A stretch of 36,054 nucleotides of DNA, from contig CBCPNA010000013.1 of assembly GCA_965120415.1 (NCBI GenBank), positions 1-36,054 of the forward strand, read 5' to 3'. Made by a program: the position numbers and the translations under genes. Source of the DNA: CBCPNA01 sp965120415. GTDB taxonomy: Bacteria > Bacillota > Clostridia > Lachnospirales > CAG-274. The notes beneath the pieces are model-generated. The model worked only from the letters and a program-made list of their open reading frames with translations, was not told where the DNA came from and did no database searches. Shown here piece by piece: positions 15,829 to 25,297 of this stretch (position 1 is the first letter of the stretch; each line of letters opens with the position of its first letter).

Positions 15829-17241
15829 ATGGACAATCTTTCAGAAGAACAAATTTTAATACAACAAAATTTTATCCAAAAAATAAAAAATATAAATGAA
15901 AATTTTGAAAACAATTATAATAGAAAAAAGAAAATGTTTATTTCTACATACGGCTGTCAGATGAACGCTAGAGATTCTGAAAAGATAGAAGGCATGCTTA
16001 AAGAAATGGGCTATATAAACGCTACTAAAGAAGAAGATGCAGATTTTATTATTTATAACACTTGTTGTGTTAGAGAAAATGCTGAAAATAAAGTTTATGG
16101 TAATTTAGGCTATTTAAAAAATATAAAAGCAAATAACAAACATTTAAAAATTGCGCTATGTGGTTGTATGATGCAACAAGATATTGTTATAGAAACTATT
16201 AAAAATAAATATAAACATGTTGATATTATTTTTGGAACATTTAACCTATACAAATTGCCAGAGCTTATATATACAAATATAGAAACAGACTCCCCTATTT
16301 TTGACATATGGCAAGCACCTAAAGAAATTGTTGAAGATTTGCCTGCGGTAAGAAAGCATAGATTTAAAGCTAGCGTTAATATTATGTATGGCTGCGATAA
16401 CTTTTGCTCTTATTGTATTGTTCCTTATGTTAGAGGGCGAGAAAGGAGCAGAAAAAGCGACGATATTATAAAAGAAATAAAAGAACTTGTTAAAGACGGA
16501 GTTAAAGAAATAATGCTGCTTGGGCAAAACGTTAATTCTTATGGTAAAGGTCTTATGGAAGATATCGACTTTTCTAAGCTTTTAAGAAAAGTTAATGAAA
16601 TAGAAGGGCTTAAAAGAATAAGATTTATGACAAGTCACCCTAAAGATTTGTCCGATGATTTAATATACGCTATGCGTGATTGTGAAAAAGTATGCAACCA
16701 TTTGCATTTGCCTTTTCAGGCCGGCAACAACAGCGTGTTAAAAGACATGAGAAGAAATTATACAAAAGAGCATTATCTTTCTTTAACAGAAAAGATAAAA
16801 AAAGAAATACCAAACATAGCTTTAACAACAGATATAATAGTTGGCTTTCCTACAGAAACAAAAGAAGATGTTAAAGATACTATAGATGTTATTAAAAAAG
16901 TACAATTTAGCGGGGCTTTTACATTTATCTATTCTAAAAGGACAGGTACAAAAGCTGCTATATTAGAGCCTATGCAAACAGAAGAAGAGGTAAAAGAATC
17001 TTTTAACAAAGTGCTAGATGTTTTAAATCCGATTATTTTAGAAAAAAATATGCAAAAAATAGATAAAACTTTTGAAGTTTTGGTTGAAGAATATGATGAA
17101 AATACAAAAACTTTTGCCGGACGCCTTACAGATAATTCTTTAGTACGCTTTAAAGCTGGTAAAAGAAATTTGATAGGAGAAATTGTTAATATTAAAATAA
17201 TAGATAGCAAAACATTTTATCTTATAGGAGAACTTTTGTAA
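15829..17241 (+). CDS. miaB: tRNA-2-methylthio-N6-dimethylallyladenosine synthase
   Basis: Radical-SAM methylthiotransferase that adds the 2-methylthio group to i6A37 of tRNAs. The N-terminal UPF0004 domain supplies three cluster cysteines, in YGCQMN (Cys43), NTCC (Cys79) and CGCM (about Cys113). The radical-SAM triad is in YGCDNFCSYC (Cys189, 193, 196), followed by VRGRERSR (201-208), characteristic of MiaB. The last 65 or so residues fit a TRAM tRNA-binding domain. At 470 residues it has the usual length. The ATG at 15829 follows AGGAGG (15818-15823). It has its own promoter. The flippase starts 55 bp downstream, so read-through into the surface locus is possible. Confidence 0.95.
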   Translation: MDNLSEEQILIQQNFIQKIKNINENFENNYNRKKKMFISTYGCQMNARDSEKIEGMLKEMGYINATKEEDADFIIYNTCCVRENAENKVYGNLGYLKNIKANNKHLKIALCGCMMQQDIVIETIKNKYKHVDIIFGTFNLYKLPELIYTNIETDSPIFDIWQAPKEIVEDLPAVRKHRFKASVNIMYGCDNFCSYCIVPYVRGRERSRKSDDIIKEIKELVKDGVKEIMLLGQNVNSYGKGLMEDIDFSKLLRKVNEIEGLKRIRFMTSHPKDLSDDLIYAMRDCEKVCNHLHLPFQAGNNSVLKDMRRNYTKEHYLSLTEKIKKEIPNIALTTDIIVGFPTETKEDVKDTIDVIKKVQFSGAFTFIYSKRTGTKAAILEPMQTEEEVKESFNKVLDVLNPIILEKNMQKIDKTFEVLVEEYDENTKTFAGRLTDNSLVRFKAGKRNLIGEIVNIKIIDSKTFYLIGELL

Positions 17242-17296
17242 AATAATATAAAATGAAAGGATAGCCAAATTTATATTTTGGCAAAGGGTTAAAATT

Positions 17297-18799
17297 TTGG
17301 AACAAAATGCAAAAAAAAGCATAATGGCTAAAGATACTTTAATATACTTAATAGCAAAAACTATAGAAGGGCTTGTTGGGGTATTAACAATTTCTGCAAT
17401 GTCTTATATATATGAGCCAGAAGATGTCGGTAAATATTCTACAATAAATATAGCTGTAACAACTATAGCTCTTGTTTTTATACAATGGCTTGTGCAAGCG
17501 GTATTGCGCTATATAAATAAATACGATTTAGAAAATTTGCAAGCAAAATTTTATACTACAGTCTTTTTTTCTTGGCTTAAAGTTAATGTTATATTTTTTT
17601 TAATAAGCAGTGTTTTTATTTTAATATTAGTTATTTTTAAAGATTTATTTTTTTATGATTTTTTGCAAAGCTACCCTTTAAGCTTGATATTTACGGCTAT
17701 ATTAATGTTTTTTACATATAACACAGCACAGCTTATTGTTTCTATGCTTGCTGGAGCAAGAAAGACAAAAACAAATCTTGCCTTATCTGTAACAAACGTT
17801 TTGGGTAAGCTTTTGGCTATAATATTATTTAACAATTTTTTTGGGGTTAAAATAGAGTGGTTATTTTTAAGCTATGCAATATTTGATTTTATAACAGCCT
17901 TTTTTGGAACAATTAGCTTAAAGATTTTTAAATATATAGATTTTAAAGAAAATTCAGATGAAATTTTTAAAATATTAAAAGCTTACGGTATACCTTTAAT
18001 GGGTAATATGATAGCAACATCTGTTTTAAACAAATCAGATATATATATAATAACAGCCTTTTTTGGTAAAGATAAAGCAGGCATTTATCAAACAAATTAT
18101 TCTATAATATCTTCTGCTTTTACCTTATTTTCTGCTGGGGTTATGCGAGGGAGCTATCCTACCATATTAAGAACATATAGCGAAGGGCATATAGAAACAG
18201 CAAAAACACTTATAGCAGAGGCGTCTAGGTTATTTTTGCTATTAGCTATACCAGTGGTTTTTGGTATATTTTGCTTATCAGATATGATAGCGACATCGCT
18301 TTTTGATACGCAATATTTTACGGGGCATAGCGTTATGGGCTTTGTTGCCCTTGGTATGCTATTTTTAGGGCTTACAGAATATGCTATAAAGCCTTGGGAG
18401 CTTAATTTTAAAACAAAAGAAATATTTAAAAGAAGCATTATAAGCGGTATTTTAAATATAATATTAAATCTTTTGTTTATTAAAGCTTTTGGTTATAGAT
18501 TTGCTGGATTTTCTACATTTTTGGCATTTTTTATATATTTTTTATTAGCAGTTAAAGGCACTAAACAATATATAAAATTTAAAATAAATAAAAAAAGTTT
18601 AGCAAATATAATGTTAGCCAGCATAGGTATGAGTATTTTTGTGCTTTTGCTAAAAGTTTTTTTTGCGTATAATATTTTAAGCTTGTTTTTTTTAGTTTTA
18701 GCTGGATTTATTTTATATATTTTGATTTTATTTTTTACAGGAGAAATAAAAAATGAAATAAAGCTAATTATGCAAAAAATTTTAAATAATAAAAAATAA
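17297..18799 (+). CDS. Wzx-type polysaccharide/oligosaccharide flippase
   Basis: A 500-residue integral membrane protein with about 12-14 hydrophobic segments. It fits the polysaccharide biosynthesis/MATE-like (MOP) superfamily that flips undecaprenyl-linked oligosaccharides across the membrane. Typical traits are the N-terminal KDTLIYLIAKTIEGLVG segment and the long run of paired helices with small charged loops. The start is TTG at 17297, with AAAGGG about 8 nt upstream; an in-frame ATG at 17327 lacks a ribosome site. It opens the surface-polymer gene run, so the cargo is probably the secondary cell wall polymer unit. A short hairpin, GCCAAA/TTTGGC (17264-17282), lies just before the ribosome site; it has no T run and is not a terminator. 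Confidence 0.87.
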   Translation: MEQNAKKSIMAKDTLIYLIAKTIEGLVGVLTISAMSYIYEPEDVGKYSTINIAVTTIALVFIQWLVQAVLRYINKYDLENLQAKFYTTVFFSWLKVNVIFFLISSVFILILVIFKDLFFYDFLQSYPLSLIFTAILMFFTYNTAQLIVSMLAGARKTKTNLALSVTNVLGKLLAIILFNNFFGVKIEWLFLSYAIFDFITAFFGTISLKIFKYIDFKENSDEIFKILKAYGIPLMGNMIATSVLNKSDIYIITAFFGKDKAGIYQTNYSIISSAFTLFSAGVMRGSYPTILRTYSEGHIETAKTLIAEASRLFLLLAIPVVFGIFCLSDMIATSLFDTQYFTGHSVMGFVALGMLFLGLTEYAIKPWELNFKTKEIFKRSIISGILNIILNLLFIKAFGYRFAGFSTFLAFFIYFLLAVKGTKQYIKFKINKKSLANIMLASIGMSIFVLLLKVFFAYNILSLFFLVLAGFILYILILFFTGEIKNEIKLIMQKILNNKK

Positions 18800-18875
18800 A
18801 AGTATAATGTCTAAATGGGCGGATAAAGCCTTGATATCAAGAGATTAATTTTAATACCTAGAAGGAGAGTTATTA

Positions 18876-20150
18876 ATGGATAAAATTTGTATGATAGGGC
18901 TTGGCTATGTTGGCTTGCCGGCAGCGACTATGTTTGCGACAAAGGGCTATGATGTTATAGGCTATGATATAAATAAAGATGTTATAGATGCACTAAATGC
19001 CGGTAATATTATAATAGAAGAAGAGGGGCTTTCGGAGCTCGTAAAAGATGCTGTTTTAAAAGGCAAGCTTAAAGGCGCTACATCTTGCCCTAAAGATTGC
19101 AACATATATATAATAGCTGTACCTACCCCTATTAATGAAGATAAAACGGCAAATATGACTTATGTAGAAGAGGCAACAAAAGCTATTGTACCTTGCCTTA
19201 AAAAGGACGATTTAGTCATTTTAGAATCGACATCACCACCCAAAACTACTACAGACTTAATAGTACCTCTTTTAAAGCAAACAGGGCTTAAGGTAGGTGA
19301 AGAAGTTTTTGTTGCACATTCTCCAGAAAGGATACTACCAGGGCAAATTATAAAAGAGCTTAAAACAAATAGCCGTATTGTTGGTGGTATTAATGAAAAA
19401 TCAAGCATTAAAGCAAAAAAGCTTTATGAAAGTATTGTAGAAGCAGAAATATTTATAACAGATGCGACAACAGCAGAGCTATGCAAAGTTATGGAAAATA
19501 CATTTAGAGATGTAAATATTGCACTTGCTAATGAGCTTGCTAAAATTAGCGAACAGCTAGGGGTAAACGCATTTGAGGTTATAAAGCTTGCAAATATGCA
19601 CCCTCGTGTTAATCTATTAAGCCCAGGGCCGGGGGTTGGAGGACATTGCATAGCTTTAGATCCGTGGTTTTTGGTTGAAAAATCAAGCGATGCTAAGCTT
19701 ATAAAAAAGGCAAGGCTTATAAACGATAGTATGCCTGAATTTGTTTTTCAAAAAATTAAAAAAATATTAGGTACATTTAAAGGGCAAACTATATCCATAT
19801 ATGGGCTTACATATAAAGCAAATGTGGATGATATAAGAGAAAGCCCTATTATAACCCTTTTAAACATGCTTTCAAAAGAAGATTTGAACATAAAAATTTG
19901 TGAACCACATGTGAAAAAAATTGAAAATAATTTTGATATTTATGATGCTGTAAAAGATTCTTCATTATTTATTTTAGCAGTTAATCATAAAGAATTTTTA
20001 GATTTAGATTTTGCTAAAATATCAAGCCTTATGAAAGAAAAAAATGTCCTTGATACAAGAAATTTTTTGGACAAAAATAAAATAAAAGCAAATGGCATTA
20101 ATTATTATTTATTAGGTGATTGTAGTGAGAAAAGTGTTGATTATAGCTAA
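18876..20150 (+). CDS. wecC: UDP-N-acetyl-D-mannosamine dehydrogenase (WecC-type)
   Basis: NAD-dependent nucleotide-sugar dehydrogenase that oxidises UDP-ManNAc to UDP-ManNAcA, a sugar common in cell wall polymers. The Rossmann motif GLGYVG is at 8-13, the catalytic Lys204 is in ELCKVMENTFRD, and the nucleophile Cys258 is in GPGVGGHCIALDPWF (251-265). The ALDPWF form points to the UDP-ManNAc rather than the UDP-glucose branch. At 424 residues it has the normal length. The ATG at 18876 follows GAAGGAGAG. The 2-epimerase that would make UDP-ManNAc is not in the window. The gene overlaps the next glycosyltransferase by 26 bp, implying coupled translation. Confidence 0.9.
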   Translation: MDKICMIGLGYVGLPAATMFATKGYDVIGYDINKDVIDALNAGNIIIEEEGLSELVKDAVLKGKLKGATSCPKDCNIYIIAVPTPINEDKTANMTYVEEATKAIVPCLKKDDLVILESTSPPKTTTDLIVPLLKQTGLKVGEEVFVAHSPERILPGQIIKELKTNSRIVGGINEKSSIKAKKLYESIVEAEIFITDATTAELCKVMENTFRDVNIALANELAKISEQLGVNAFEVIKLANMHPRVNLLSPGPGVGGHCIALDPWFLVEKSSDAKLIKKARLINDSMPEFVFQKIKKILGTFKGQTISIYGLTYKANVDDIRESPIITLLNMLSKEDLNIKICEPHVKKIENNFDIYDAVKDSSLFILAVNHKEFLDLDFAKISSLMKEKNVLDTRNFLDKNKIKANGINYYLLGDCSEKSVDYS

Positions 20151-21375
20151 TCAATTTCCACCCCTTGGGGGCTCTGGGGTGCAAAGGAGCGTAAAGTTTG
20201 TAAAGCATTTGCCAAAATACGGATACAAAAGCGTTGTGTTTACAAGAAAAGTAGGCAAAAATAGCCTTATAGATAACACTCTTTTAAAAGATATACCGAA
20301 AGGTACAAAAATAATAAGAACAAAAGCTTTTGAATCTTTTGAGGCAAAAGGTATATTAAAAATACCACTTAAAATTTTTAGCAAAATTATTATACCGGAT
20401 AGTGCAAGGCTTTGGGCTGAAACTAGTAAAAAAAAGATAATAAAAATATTAAAACAAGAAGATATAAAGCTTGTATACACAACAAGCGCCCCATATAGCG
20501 CTCATCTTTTGGGGCTTTATATAAAAAAGAAGTTGCCTTATATAAAGTGGGTTGCTGACTTTAGAGATGAATGGACAAACAACCCTTATACACTGGATAA
20601 CCCATATAACAAAATAAGAACAAATGTAGAAAAAAAGATGGAAAAAAAGGTGCTAGAAACAGCTGACTTTCTTATAACAAATACAAGAGTGATGAAAGAA
20701 AATTTTTTAAAAATATCAAGCAAAAATAAGGATAACTTTTTTGTTATACCTAATGGCTATGATGAAGAGGACTTTTTAGGGCTTGATTTTAAAAAGGTTA
20801 AAAGCCAAAAGTTTACTATAGTTTATACAGGGGCTTTGTACGGCAGAAGAAAAATAGACAACTTTTTGAATGCACTTAAAAATCTTAAACAAAAAAAGCT
20901 TATAGATGAAGATAAAATAGAAGTGAAATTAATAGGCAATTATAATAAAAACAAATTGCAACAAAAGATAGATAATGAAAGCTTAACAAAACAAGTTTTT
21001 ATAAAAGGCTATTTGGAACATGACAAATGTGTACAGGAGCAGCTTTTAGCAGATGCCCTTCTTTTAATAGAGGGGGGAGGAGCTGGGGCTAACGCCTTTT
21101 ATACAGGCAAAATTTTTGAATATATGAACACAAATACCCCGGTTATTGCTATTTTGCCAGAGGGGGTAGCAAAGGAGCTTGTTATAGAAACAGGGATAGG
21201 GCTTGTTGCAGATACAGATAATGTAGCAGAAATAGAAAATGTTATTTTAAACTATTACAACGCATGGAAGGATAATAAGCTTTTCTTTAACCCTAATTAT
21301 AATATTATAAGAAATTATGAAAGAAAAGTTTTAACTGGGGAATTAGCACAGATTTTTGATAAATCGTTTTTATAA
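20125..21375 (+). CDS. GT4-family glycosyltransferase
   Basis: Probable retaining GT-B glycosyltransferase of family 4, adding a sugar to a lipid-linked intermediate on the inner face of the membrane. The N-terminal ANQFPPLGGSGVQR is the usual start of this group. TTSAPYSAHLLG and ADFRDEW follow in the acceptor half. The C-terminal half has YTGALYGRRK and AFYTGKIFEYMNTNTPVIA, the nucleotide-sugar site. I chose GTG at 20125, with AGGTGA 5 nt upstream. An in-frame GTG at 20116 falls inside that site and would extend the protein by three residues. The chosen start gives 416 residues. It overlaps the dehydrogenase gene. The sugar specificity cannot be read from the sequence. Confidence 0.87.
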   Translation: MRKVLIIANQFPPLGGSGVQRSVKFVKHLPKYGYKSVVFTRKVGKNSLIDNTLLKDIPKGTKIIRTKAFESFEAKGILKIPLKIFSKIIIPDSARLWAETSKKKIIKILKQEDIKLVYTTSAPYSAHLLGLYIKKKLPYIKWVADFRDEWTNNPYTLDNPYNKIRTNVEKKMEKKVLETADFLITNTRVMKENFLKISSKNKDNFFVIPNGYDEEDFLGLDFKKVKSQKFTIVYTGALYGRRKIDNFLNALKNLKQKKLIDEDKIEVKLIGNYNKNKLQQKIDNESLTKQVFIKGYLEHDKCVQEQLLADALLLIEGGGAGANAFYTGKIFEYMNTNTPVIAILPEGVAKELVIETGIGLVADTDNVAEIENVILNYYNAWKDNKLFFNPNYNIIRNYERKVLTGELAQIFDKSFL

Positions 21376-21410
21376 AAATTTTAAAATTTTAATTGAAATA
21401 AAAATTTAAT

Positions 21411-21439
21411 TTGTATAAATCAAATAAATATTATATAAT
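21411..21439 (+). promoter_or_regulatory. Internal promoter before the second glycosyltransferase
   Basis: TTGTAT (21411-21416), a 17-bp spacer and a perfect TATAAT (21434-21439). It lies in a 224-bp A+T-rich gap and implies a second transcription unit from 21600 on, with a leader of about 150 nt. No terminator is visible after the previous gene. Confidence 0.5.
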
Positions 21440-21599
21440 CTAATTATACAGTAAATTTTATAATAAAACAAAATCTAACATTTAATACAATTTATAATAC
21501 TAAACGCATTATCTATAAGCCCTATATAAAGCTTTTATTAATAAAATTACTTTTTATATGCAAGCTAGCTTATTAAAAAATATTTAGGAAGTGATATAA

Positions 21600-22724
21600 A
21601 TGAAAATTCTTCATTTAATAAGCGGAGGAGATGAAGGGGGTGCCAAAACGCATGTTTTAACACTTCTTAACAGGCTTATAAAAGAAGGAATTGATATAGA
21701 GCTTTTATGTATTATGGAAAGCATTTTTACAGAAACAGCAAAACAATATAAAATACCCCTTACCATAATAAAACAAGCAAAACGCTATGATTTTAAAGCT
21801 ATATTAAAGATAAAAGATTTTATAAAAAAAGGTGGATATGATATAGTCCATTGCCATGGAGCAAGAGCAAACTATATAGCCTTTTTTATACAAAATAGTT
21901 TAAAAGCAAAATTTGTAACAACAATACACAGCGACTACAAGCTAGATTTTAAAGACAGCTTTCATAAGCAAGCTATATTTATGCCGATAAATGCTATTTG
22001 CCTTAAAAGCTTTAAATATATATTGCCCGTTACAAATTCTTTTAAAAAAATGCTTATAGAAAGAGGCTTTAAAAAGCAGAAGCTATTTGTTGTTTATAAT
22101 GGTATTGACTTTTCTATAAACAAAAACATATTACCAAAACAGCAATTTTTAAACAAATATAAAATACCATCAAAAGAAGAATATATATATGTTGGACTTG
22201 TTGCAAGGTTACAAAAAGTAAAAGGGTTAAACTATTTTTTAGATGCTTGTAACATTATTTTAAAAAAGCATAAAAACATTATATTTTTAATAGCTGGTAC
22301 AGGGAGCCTTGAAAAGCAGATAAAAAGCTTTTTAAAGCAAAACAATTTAGAACAAAATGTCAAAATGTTAGGCTTTATTAAAGATACAGATAGCTTTTTT
22401 AATGCTATAGATATAAATGTTTTAACAAGCTATTCTGAAAGCTTTCCTTATTCTTTATTAGAAGGGGCAAAATTTAAAAAGCCAACTATAGCGACAAATG
22501 TCGGTGGTATACCAGAAATGATACAAAATCATAAAACAGGGCTTTTAATACCCCCTTATAGCAGCACGGAAATCGCAGATAAAATTTGCCATTTTATAAA
22601 CAATAAAGATATTAGGCTAAAGCTTGGAGAAAACTTTTACAATTATGTTTATGAAAATTTTTCTGACATTAAAATGGCAAAACAACATATAAAAATATAC
22701 AAAACAATTTTAAAGGAGAATTAA
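21600..22724 (+). CDS. GT4-family glycosyltransferase
   Basis: A 374-residue GT-B enzyme of family 4. ISGGDEGGAKTH (8-19) is the N-terminal glycine-rich loop, and DIVHCHG (81-87) is the usual acceptor-domain motif. The nucleotide-sugar site shows VARLQKVKG (201-209) and an EX7E motif, Glu280 to Glu288 in SESFPYSLLEGA, then NVGGIPEM (300-307). No membrane segment is present. The ATG at 21600 follows AGGAAGTG. The next gene begins 2 bp after its stop. It probably acts on the same lipid-linked polymer as its neighbours; donor and acceptor are unknown. Confidence 0.92.
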   Translation: MKILHLISGGDEGGAKTHVLTLLNRLIKEGIDIELLCIMESIFTETAKQYKIPLTIIKQAKRYDFKAILKIKDFIKKGGYDIVHCHGARANYIAFFIQNSLKAKFVTTIHSDYKLDFKDSFHKQAIFMPINAICLKSFKYILPVTNSFKKMLIERGFKKQKLFVVYNGIDFSINKNILPKQQFLNKYKIPSKEEYIYVGLVARLQKVKGLNYFLDACNIILKKHKNIIFLIAGTGSLEKQIKSFLKQNNLEQNVKMLGFIKDTDSFFNAIDINVLTSYSESFPYSLLEGAKFKKPTIATNVGGIPEMIQNHKTGLLIPPYSSTEIADKICHFINNKDIRLKLGENFYNYVYENFSDIKMAKQHIKIYKTILKEN

Positions 22725-22726
22725 TC

Positions 22727-23332
22727 GTGAAAAAATTATTAGATGAAAAAGGCAAGATTTTTGGGTTTATAAATATCGTAGATTTAATTGTTTTACTTAT
22801 TATAATTTCCATCATAGGGGTTATCGCAGTGCGTATTGTTAGCCCAAAAAGAAATGCAGAAGGTACAAGCATATTAAACGGCAAAAGAGAAGTCTATGCT
22901 ACATTATATGTACAAAACGCTGTACCAGAGGCTTTAGAATGTTTAAATGTAGGGGATAAGATGGTTGCTAATAGCGCTTTTACAACAGCTGAGATTGTTT
23001 CTATAGAATCAAGGCCAGCAGCTTATGTTACGACAGATTCAGACGGTAAGCCACATCTAGAAGAGCACCCACAGTGGGTAGATTTGATAGTTGTTGTTAA
23101 AGATACTGTAGATATAAGTAGTCCTATTTTAAAAATAGGTGAGCAAGAGGCAAGAACCAATTATCCTATTATTTTAAAAACACAGCAGTTTGAGGCGAGC
23201 GCTAAGATACTAACTCTTGAGTTTAAAGAAATAGGAGAAGATATAGAGTATACATTAGATACAGAAGATGTATCAGATACAGAAGATATATCAGAAGTAG
23301 ATTTGCAAACAGAGCAAACAAGCCTTGAATAG
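22727..23332 (+). CDS. DUF4330 single-pass membrane protein
   Basis: A 201-residue protein matching the DUF4330 pattern: an N-terminal DEKGKIFGFINIVDL, one membrane segment at about 19-42, then an extracytoplasmic beta-rich domain with LYVQNAVPEAL (63-73) and VGDKMV. The family is uncharacterised and is often found beside surface-polysaccharide genes. The C-terminal 30 residues are acidic, with a short DTEDVSDTEDISE repeat. The start is GTG at 22727 behind AAAGGAGAA, only 2 bp after the glycosyltransferase stop. A role in assembling or exporting the polymer is inferred from position. Confidence 0.8.
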   Translation: MKKLLDEKGKIFGFINIVDLIVLLIIISIIGVIAVRIVSPKRNAEGTSILNGKREVYATLYVQNAVPEALECLNVGDKMVANSAFTTAEIVSIESRPAAYVTTDSDGKPHLEEHPQWVDLIVVVKDTVDISSPILKIGEQEARTNYPIILKTQQFEASAKILTLEFKEIGEDIEYTLDTEDVSDTEDISEVDLQTEQTSLE

Positions 23333-23341
23333 GAGTTTTTT

Positions 23342-23863
23342 ATGAATTTTATAAAACAGATTATTTTAAACAGCATTTTTTGCAAATTTTTAAACAATGT
23401 GTTTATAACCCCTTATAGTAGCAGCCTATTAAAGCAAAGTTTATCTAAATTCAAAATATATTTTACAAAAAGTTTTTGCTATAAAGTTTTTATAAAATAT
23501 ATAGACAAAAATCCATATTTTGTAAATGCTTTTTGTTACAAAATTTTATTAACAATAGCTTCATTTTTTAAAAAAATAGTAGATTTATTTTGCAAAGCTT
23601 TTGCAAATATATTTAAAACAAGCAGTATATATACAGATGCTTTAAATTTTAAACATACTAATATTTTACAAAAGCTTAAAACTTTTTCTTTATTAATTTT
23701 TGCTTTAGCTTTAGGGAGCCTTGTAGGGAGCATAATATTTGGGGGCAATTTTTTATTTTCTATCATATTATTATTAATTAGCTTTATTTTATATATATTT
23801 AACAAAAACATAAATTGTTTAAAAGAAAGCATTGTTTATAAGATTGTCAAATATTTATTTTAA
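23342..23863 (+). CDS. Membrane protein of unknown function in the surface-polymer operon
   Basis: A 173-residue basic protein I do not recognise. Residues 1-110 are rich in Phe, Lys, Ile and Ser with several amphipathic stretches. Two clear membrane segments follow, at about 113-133 and 136-154, separated by a short FGGN turn. The ATG at 23342 follows TAGGAG, 9 bp after the DUF4330 gene and 12 bp before the ligase gene. The tight spacing argues that it is real and works with them. Confidence 0.75.
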   Translation: MNFIKQIILNSIFCKFLNNVFITPYSSSLLKQSLSKFKIYFTKSFCYKVFIKYIDKNPYFVNAFCYKILLTIASFFKKIVDLFCKAFANIFKTSSIYTDALNFKHTNILQKLKTFSLLIFALALGSLVGSIIFGGNFLFSIILLLISFILYIFNKNINCLKESIVYKIVKYLF

Positions 23864-23875
23864 GTTGGTGAAAGT

Positions 23876-25258
23876 GTGAAAAAGGTATATTTAAACGCAT
23901 TACTTTTATTATTATTTTTAGCTGGTATTTTATTTTCTATGTTAAGCTTTAAGACAGTTGTTGTAATATGTTTTGCTATTTTGTTTGCCGGGATTATTTT
24001 GCTAAAATATGAAACAATAACTTATATTTTGGCTTTTTATCCTTTTGTTGATTATATATTTAGAAATTATGTAACAGCGCTAGCTAGCATATGGGACGAG
24101 CTATTACTTTTGGGAATGGGCTTTATATGGCTTTATAAATATTTTTTATATAAAAGAGAAGAAGGAGCAAAAATATCTCCTATAGATTTGCCAATAATTA
24201 TATTTATATCTACAATGGTATTTGTTTTTATATTAAATTCGCCTGATTATAAAATATCTTTAGAAGGCTTTAGAGCAGTTGTACAATATATTTTATGGTA
24301 TTTTGTTGTAATAAGGCTTTTAAAAAATGAAAGAAGCGCTAAATTAGTATGTTTAGTATTTGTACTCATGGTATCTTTGCTGGCGTTGCACGGTATTTAT
24401 CAATATATAATAGGGGTAGAGGTACCTAGCACATGGACAGATATGAACGAAAAAGGGGTTAGGACAAGGGTATTTTCTATATTAACAAGCCCTAATATAC
24501 TAGGTTCTTTAATGGCTTTAGCCATACCTATTTGTTTATCCTTTATATTTGTATTTAAAAAATATAGACATAAAATAATATTTGCTATTTTGGCTTTATG
24601 CATGTGCCTTACACTTCTTTTTACATTTTCCAGAGGAGCATGGATAGCTTTTGCGGCGGCAATATTTATATATATATTTATTAAAGATAAAAGATTTTTT
24701 ATACCAGTTATTATTTTGGGCATTTTGGTAATGTTTTTTGTTCCTGGGGTTTTTGATAGAATAATATATATGTTAAGCTCAGAATATATAGAAAGTAGCC
24801 TTAAAGGCGGACGTCTTGTAAGATGGATAAACGGACTTACTATACTTTCTAGTAGCCCTATATTAGGTGTTGGGTTAGGACATTTTGGAGGGGCAGTTGC
24901 TATAAACCATGGCTTATCTTACGACCTTGGGCTTCAGAGCTATACCGCCTATTATATGGACAACTACTACCTTAAAACAGCGGTAGAAACAGGTATAGTC
25001 GGCTTTTTGGCTTTTGCTATGCTTATGTATCAAGTCTTTTTAAATGGCTTGAGAACTATAAATATAACAACTAAAAAAGAAATTAAAGAATTAGAAATAG
25101 GTATAATTTCTGGCTTATTTGGTATTATGATTCATAATTTTGTTGAAAATGTTTTTGAAGTGCCTATGATGACCTCTTGTTTTTGGCTATTAGTGGCAGT
25201 TTTGATGCACTTATGGTATATAAATTATAAAGAACGAACTGCTATATTAACAATATAA
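23876..25258 (+). CDS. O-antigen ligase/polymerase-like membrane protein (Wzy/WaaL superfamily)
   Basis: A 460-residue membrane protein with about ten to twelve hydrophobic segments and one larger outer loop near the C-terminal third. That loop region contains GGRLVRWINGL followed by SSPILGVGLGHFG, the conserved patch of the Wzy_C domain. Members polymerise undecaprenyl-linked repeat units or transfer the finished chain to an acceptor outside the membrane. In a Gram-positive with SLH proteins it is a candidate for polymerising the secondary cell wall polymer or joining it to peptidoglycan. Sequence alone does not separate polymerase from ligase. The start is GTG at 23876 after TTGGTGAAAG. Confidence 0.88.
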   Translation: MKKVYLNALLLLLFLAGILFSMLSFKTVVVICFAILFAGIILLKYETITYILAFYPFVDYIFRNYVTALASIWDELLLLGMGFIWLYKYFLYKREEGAKISPIDLPIIIFISTMVFVFILNSPDYKISLEGFRAVVQYILWYFVVIRLLKNERSAKLVCLVFVLMVSLLALHGIYQYIIGVEVPSTWTDMNEKGVRTRVFSILTSPNILGSLMALAIPICLSFIFVFKKYRHKIIFAILALCMCLTLLFTFSRGAWIAFAAAIFIYIFIKDKRFFIPVIILGILVMFFVPGVFDRIIYMLSSEYIESSLKGGRLVRWINGLTILSSSPILGVGLGHFGGAVAINHGLSYDLGLQSYTAYYMDNYYLKTAVETGIVGFLAFAMLMYQVFLNGLRTINITTKKEIKELEIGIISGLFGIMIHNFVENVFEVPMMTSCFWLLVAVLMHLWYINYKERTAILTI

Positions 25259-25297
25259 ATAAACATAAATAAACAATTAGATAAGAAGGGATGTTTA

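Noticed and set aside
17264..17282. Hairpin GCCAAA/TTTGGC between miaB and the flippase as a terminator
   Set aside because: The stem is only 6 bp and is followed by AAAGGG rather than a T run.
18780..18808. Possible promoter at the flippase end (TATAAT at 18803)
   Set aside because: The -10 is good, but no acceptable -35 lies at the right distance.
18830..18841. Perfect 12-bp palindrome CTTGATATCAAG before the dehydrogenase gene
   Set aside because: It has no T run and no associated promoter of good quality. A single short palindrome is weak evidence for an operator.
20116..20118. GTG at 20116 as the start of the first GT4 gene
   Set aside because: It lies inside the AGGTGA ribosome site that is well spaced for the GTG at 20125.
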